64,000 bases of DNA from Anaerolineaceae bacterium (GTDB lineage Bacteria; Chloroflexota; Anaerolineae; Aggregatilineales; Phototrophicaceae), in the NCBI GenBank assembly GCA_026708325.1, contig JAPOVC010000020.1:89125-153124 (forward strand). The letters are read 5' to 3'. Below the pieces are notes generated by a model. It saw only the letters and a list, made by a program, of their open reading frames with translations. It made no database searches and was not told the DNA's origin. The position numbers and the translations under genes were made by a program. This document shows positions 63,183 through 64,000 of the stretch, piece after piece. Within the stretch, counting starts at the first letter, position 1, and the number at the start of each line of letters is the position of its first letter.

Positions 63183-64000
63183 TGTGGCGGGAAGACCTTG
63201 CGCGGCCGCCAGAGCGAAGCGTCGTCCTCAACAATGGCCAGCAAGGAGCCCGCTGGCGTCAGGGCCAGGGCAAGCGCGGACGAGGGATCGCCCTCGCGCC
63301 TCGCCACCGCCCGGCCCTGCAAGAGATGGTCACGGGCCGCCTCATCGAGGCAGAGCGGCGGGATTTGTGGCAGGGCCTGCGACGCTGACACCAGCAGGCT
63401 GCGCCAGTTCGGCCTGGCCAGCAGGTCATCCGGCGCCGTGGCGTCCTCCAGCCGGAATGCCCCGCTCGCCGTACGCGTGAGCGCCGCCAGGTGTGCGCCC
63501 GTCCCCAGCGCCTGGCCAAGGTCATGCGCCAGACTGCGCACATAGGTTCCGGCGCTGCAGGTCAGTTCCAGCGTAAAGGTCGGCGGCGTCCAGTCGACGA
63601 GCTCCAGGGCATGCACGGTCACCCTGCGGGGACGCCGGGTCACGGTCACACCGGCGCGCGCCAGTTCGTAGAGTTTGCGGCCGTCCTGTTTGACGGCGCT
63701 GTACATGGGCGGCAACTGTTCCTGGTCGCCGCGAAATCGGTCAAGGGCCTGCATCACTGCCTCGCGTTGCAGACCGGAGGCATCGCGCCGGTCAAGCACT
63801 TCGCCTTCCGTATCGTAGGAGGCTGTACTCACGCCTGGCCGGACCACGGCCAGATAGCGCTTGTCGCCACGCATGACGTATTCGCTGAGGCGCGTGGCCT
63901 GGCCCACGCAGAGAACCAGCACACCGGTCGCCAGCGGGTCCAGCGTTCCGGTATGACCCAGCTTGCGCAGGCGCAGCGCCCGCCGCAGCCGGGCCACGAC
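63179..64000 (-). CDS. truB: tRNA pseudouridine(55) synthase TruB (5' end outside window)
   Basis: Open to base 64000; at least 273 codons, so only the first few tens of residues are missing. Catalytic Asp in GHTGTLDPLATGVLVLC, then QLPPMYSAVKQDGRKLYELAR and GTYVRSLAHDLG, the TruB core, plus a C-terminal PUA-like region. It forms the T-loop pseudouridine in tRNA. The truB-ribF order is common in bacteria. Confidence 0.94.
   Translation of the reverse strand, partial: VVARLRRALRLRKLGHTGTLDPLATGVLVLCVGQATRLSEYVMRGDKRYLAVVRPGVSTASYDTEGEVLDRRDASGLQREAVMQALDRFRGDQEQLPPMYSAVKQDGRKLYELARAGVTVTRRPRRVTVHALELVDWTPPTFTLELTCSAGTYVRSLAHDLGQALGTGAHLAALTRTASGAFRLEDATAPDDLLARPNWRSLLVSASQALPQIPPLCLDEAARDHLLQGRAVARREGDPSSALALALTPAGSLLAIVEDDASLWRPRKVFPPQ

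Overview
The window looks like a chromosomal segment of a GC-rich bacterium, most plausibly a member of the Chloroflexota. That is an inference from several traits: a bacterial coenzyme F420 gene set, Thr/Pro-rich (PTPTP-like) stalks in exported proteins, a CpXC-domain protein, a sucrase/ferredoxin-like protein and a DUF1385 protein. No rRNA or other phylogenetic marker settles it. Two tRNA genes are present (Leu-CAG, Val-UAC). No CRISPR array, IS element, prophage or integron is visible, and no stretch longer than about 300 bases lacks a gene.

Layout. 1-1.8 kb: atpG (partial) and atpA. 1.9-6.7 kb: a tightly overlapping leftward operon (SDR protein, GNAT, OSBS/N-succinylamino-acid racemase, sugar-nucleotide epimerase, proC). 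6.9-9.3 kb: fabF-fabH, followed by a convergent YugP-type metallopeptidase. 10.2-31.7 kb: about twenty leftward genes, which are the most interesting part of the window. 31.8-34.7 kb: guanylate kinase/Nudix-like fusion, ygfZ, a septum-initiator-like gene, a cupin and tRNA-Leu. 34.9-41 kb: exported SH3/serine hydrolase, DUF971, a lipoprotein, a methyltransferase, argS and dcd. 41-46 kb: a group of exported or membrane proteins (Fn3-like repeats, DM13, PPC-like) with tRNA-Val inside. 46-51 kb: CpXC protein, histidine kinase and GT39-like glycosyltransferase. 51-64 kb: a nonsense-disrupted ROK kinase, mutS, Suc_Fer protein, DUF1385, a frameshifted recJ, fmt, mdh, era, ribF and truB (partial).

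The 10.2-31.7 kb island joins three gene sets: (i) the enterobacterial/clostridial 'selenium-metabolism' or anaerobic purine set (YgeY, YgeW, carbamate kinase, SsnA, YqeC, MocA and a three-component molybdenum hydroxylase); (ii) the tail of F420 biosynthesis and use (NpdG, CofE, an FbiB-like nitroreductase, CofD, CofC and an LLM-type oxidoreductase); (iii) purine entry and one-carbon functions (purine nucleoside phosphorylase, FolD). Two PLP fold-type II enzymes sit where a 2,3-diaminopropionate ammonia-lyase (YgeX) would be expected. Most genes overlap by 4-10 nt or lie within 60 nt of each other, so they are probably co-transcribed as two units, 31660-17104 and 16888-10159. The simplest reading is that purine nucleosides are phosphorolysed, the base is hydroxylated and opened, the carbamoyl-diaminopropionate stage gives ATP through YgeW plus carbamate kinase, and F420 carries electrons in at least one step. 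The last link is inferred only from gene order.

Two genes are broken by single events: recJ by one extra base in a run of six C, and the ROK kinase by one in-frame amber codon. Either could be an assembly error or a real lesion.
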